Source: Gymnogyps californianus (Eukaryota; Chordata; Aves; Accipitriformes; Cathartidae). From it: 64,000 nt of DNA. Location of the stretch: assembly GCF_018139145.2 (NCBI RefSeq), contig NC_059486.1:4836001-4900000 (forward strand), given 5' to 3'. The number at the start of each line of letters is the position of its first letter. Positions within the stretch are counted from its first letter, which is position 1. Below, piece by piece: positions 35,241 to 64,000 of the stretch. Both the position numbers and the translations under genes were made by a program. The notes below the pieces were generated by a model that was given only the letters and a program-made list of their open reading frames with translations, made no database searches and was not told the DNA's origin.

Positions 35241-35849
35241 GTACTGATGCTGTCTGTTGTACATTTTGCTTAGTTTGGACTGTGAAGCCATACTAGCCCA
35301 TTTAACTGTTTGGCGCTCTATGCATTCACAGGCTGCCTTTATATAAGAACTTCAGCAGAGTGTCTTCAAATAAAATGAGAAGATATTCTTTACTCAAGGT
35401 CTGAAAAACATATTGCCGATAAAAGGTACAAGGTCTGACTGAGCCTGTCAATGTCCCTTTAAATACAGCTCATCTCTACCTCCACCCTTCCCCATTGCAC
35501 CTGCACAGCCTAGGAAGGCTTAAAAGGGACTTACAGGCTCTAAGAACATAATTATCCTGTGGCACATCGAGGGGAGAACATGAAAGACTACAGGCACAGG
35601 GTGGGCAGAAACCTCCATGGTCAACATTCTTAAAGAAGGCAGCTGTACCTGATACATATATGGTCATTCAATTCTCTTTCTGCATTCAGCAGCATGTAAA
35701 TGTAGACCAAATACTCTCAAGTTTAACATAGCAATATGACATCTGTTTTCCTCACCCAGGTCCTGCTGAGTGATACATACTTGTTAGGTGAAACACTCAG
35801 TGGTGTGATGAGTCCCTTTGTATAGAAAACCTTCTTGCTGAGAGAGTTT

Positions 35850-63376
<27,527 letters not shown>

Positions 63377-63534
63377 GTTCCCGCGCCGCCGCGTCCTCTG
63401 CTGCGTCCCGCGCGTGAGGGCGGGAGCGGGAGGGGGGCGGGGCCAGAAGGCGGTGGCGGCGGAGGGGCGGGGCCGGCGCGGCTGAGGGGAGAGCGGGGCT
63501 GCCGGGGGAAGGTGGTGTGAGGGGCCGGGGGTGT

Positions 63535-63880
63535 TCCCGCGGGATGGTGTGTGGAGGGCGCCGTTACCTGAAGGGAATATGGTGTGTAGGGACGGGACCA
63601 TTCCTCAGAGGAGATACGGAATGGGGAAACGGGTACGAGGCTGTTCCCCAAAGGGGCATGTGGTATGTGGTGAGGGCCGTCCCTGAGGGGACGTGGTGTG
63701 GGGACAGGGCCGTCCCTGAGGGGACATGATGTGGGGACAGGGCCGTTTCCCGGGGAATATAATGTGGGGACAGGGTGGTCCCTGAGGGTTTGTGATACGG
63801 GGACAAGGCTGCTCCACAAAGGGGGTATGGTATCAGGACAAAGCTGTTGCCCAAAGGGAGGTATGGTTTGAGGAGAGGAC
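63535..63880. repeat. GC-rich minisatellite, 33-bp period
   Basis: About ten imperfect units upstream of PISD. The best copies (63672-63737 and neighbours) share GGGACAGGGCCGTCCCTGAG with a 33-base period. Because 33 is a multiple of three, the minus strand reads as 11-residue repeats (SGTALSPHHVP), which I take as a by-product and not a gene. Confidence 0.85.
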
Positions 63881-64000
63881 TGCTTCTTGGGGCGTTGAGG
63901 ATGAGGCAGTTGGGGTTCAGCTACTTCTCAGTGTTGCTGTTGAGGGGCAGGTAGGTCCTTGACCACAGATATGGGAGCACCAGGGATGTCAGGGCAGGGA
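63881..64000. other. Window edge, no gene seen
   Basis: Short non-repetitive sequence to the right of the minisatellite, with no recognisable exon. Confidence 0.4.

Larger units (their letters stand above)
33037..35849. other. Tail-to-tail region: SFI1 and PISD 3' UTRs
   Basis: The 2.8 kb between the two stop codons holds the 3' UTRs of both convergent genes. AATAAA occurs on the plus strand at 33594-33599. On the minus strand AATAAA is read from TTTATT at 35235-35240 and 33307-33312. No exon or repeat was recognised. Whether the two messages overlap depends on which minus-strand signal is used. Confidence 0.6.

Overview
The window is vertebrate genomic DNA, most probably from a bird. Long introns with GT/AG borders, CpG-island promoters, CR1 LINE fragments (one keeps the ATTCTGTG/ATTCTATG tail) and a compact gene layout all point that way. 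There are no bacterial operons, CRISPR arrays, plasmid or phage genes, and I saw no intact retrovirus. Gene names rest on translating candidate exons by eye and comparing them with remembered vertebrate proteins. No database search was run.

Layout. (1) Positions 1-2.4 kb hold two CpG islands, at about 1-750 and 1690-2410. The second probably carries the SFI1 promoter. The first may be the promoter of the neighbour to the left; in mammals that neighbour is EIF4ENIF1, on the opposite strand. (2) SFI1 lies at 3.2-33.0 kb on the plus strand. I reconstruct 30 coding exons that join in phase into one 1177-codon frame plus stop. It encodes the centrin-binding repeat protein of centrioles and spindle poles, with a C-terminal coiled coil. 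(3) At 33.0-35.8 kb the two genes face each other tail to tail, with poly(A) signals on both strands. (4) PISD lies at 35.8-63.4 kb on the minus strand. Eight exons give a 409-residue mitochondrial phosphatidylserine decarboxylase. Its catalytic Asp191, His267 and pyruvoyl-forming Ser378 are all present. An additional alternative exon at 41.6-41.8 kb, with an internal CpG island at 48.5-49.7 kb, indicates a second isoform with a different N-terminus. (5) At 63.4-63.9 kb come the PISD promoter CpG island and a 33-bp minisatellite.

The two genes are not functionally linked. SFI1 works with centrin in centriole and spindle-pole structure. PISD makes phosphatidylethanolamine in the inner mitochondrial membrane. 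Their order (SFI1 then PISD, convergent) matches the mammalian arrangement, so this is conserved synteny.

I found no new biological system. The points most worth a second look are the apparent decay of about two SFI1 repeat exons inside the 16.1-19.9 kb intron, the exact 15-bp duplication of the first PISD splice donor, and the competing candidate first exons of the second PISD isoform.
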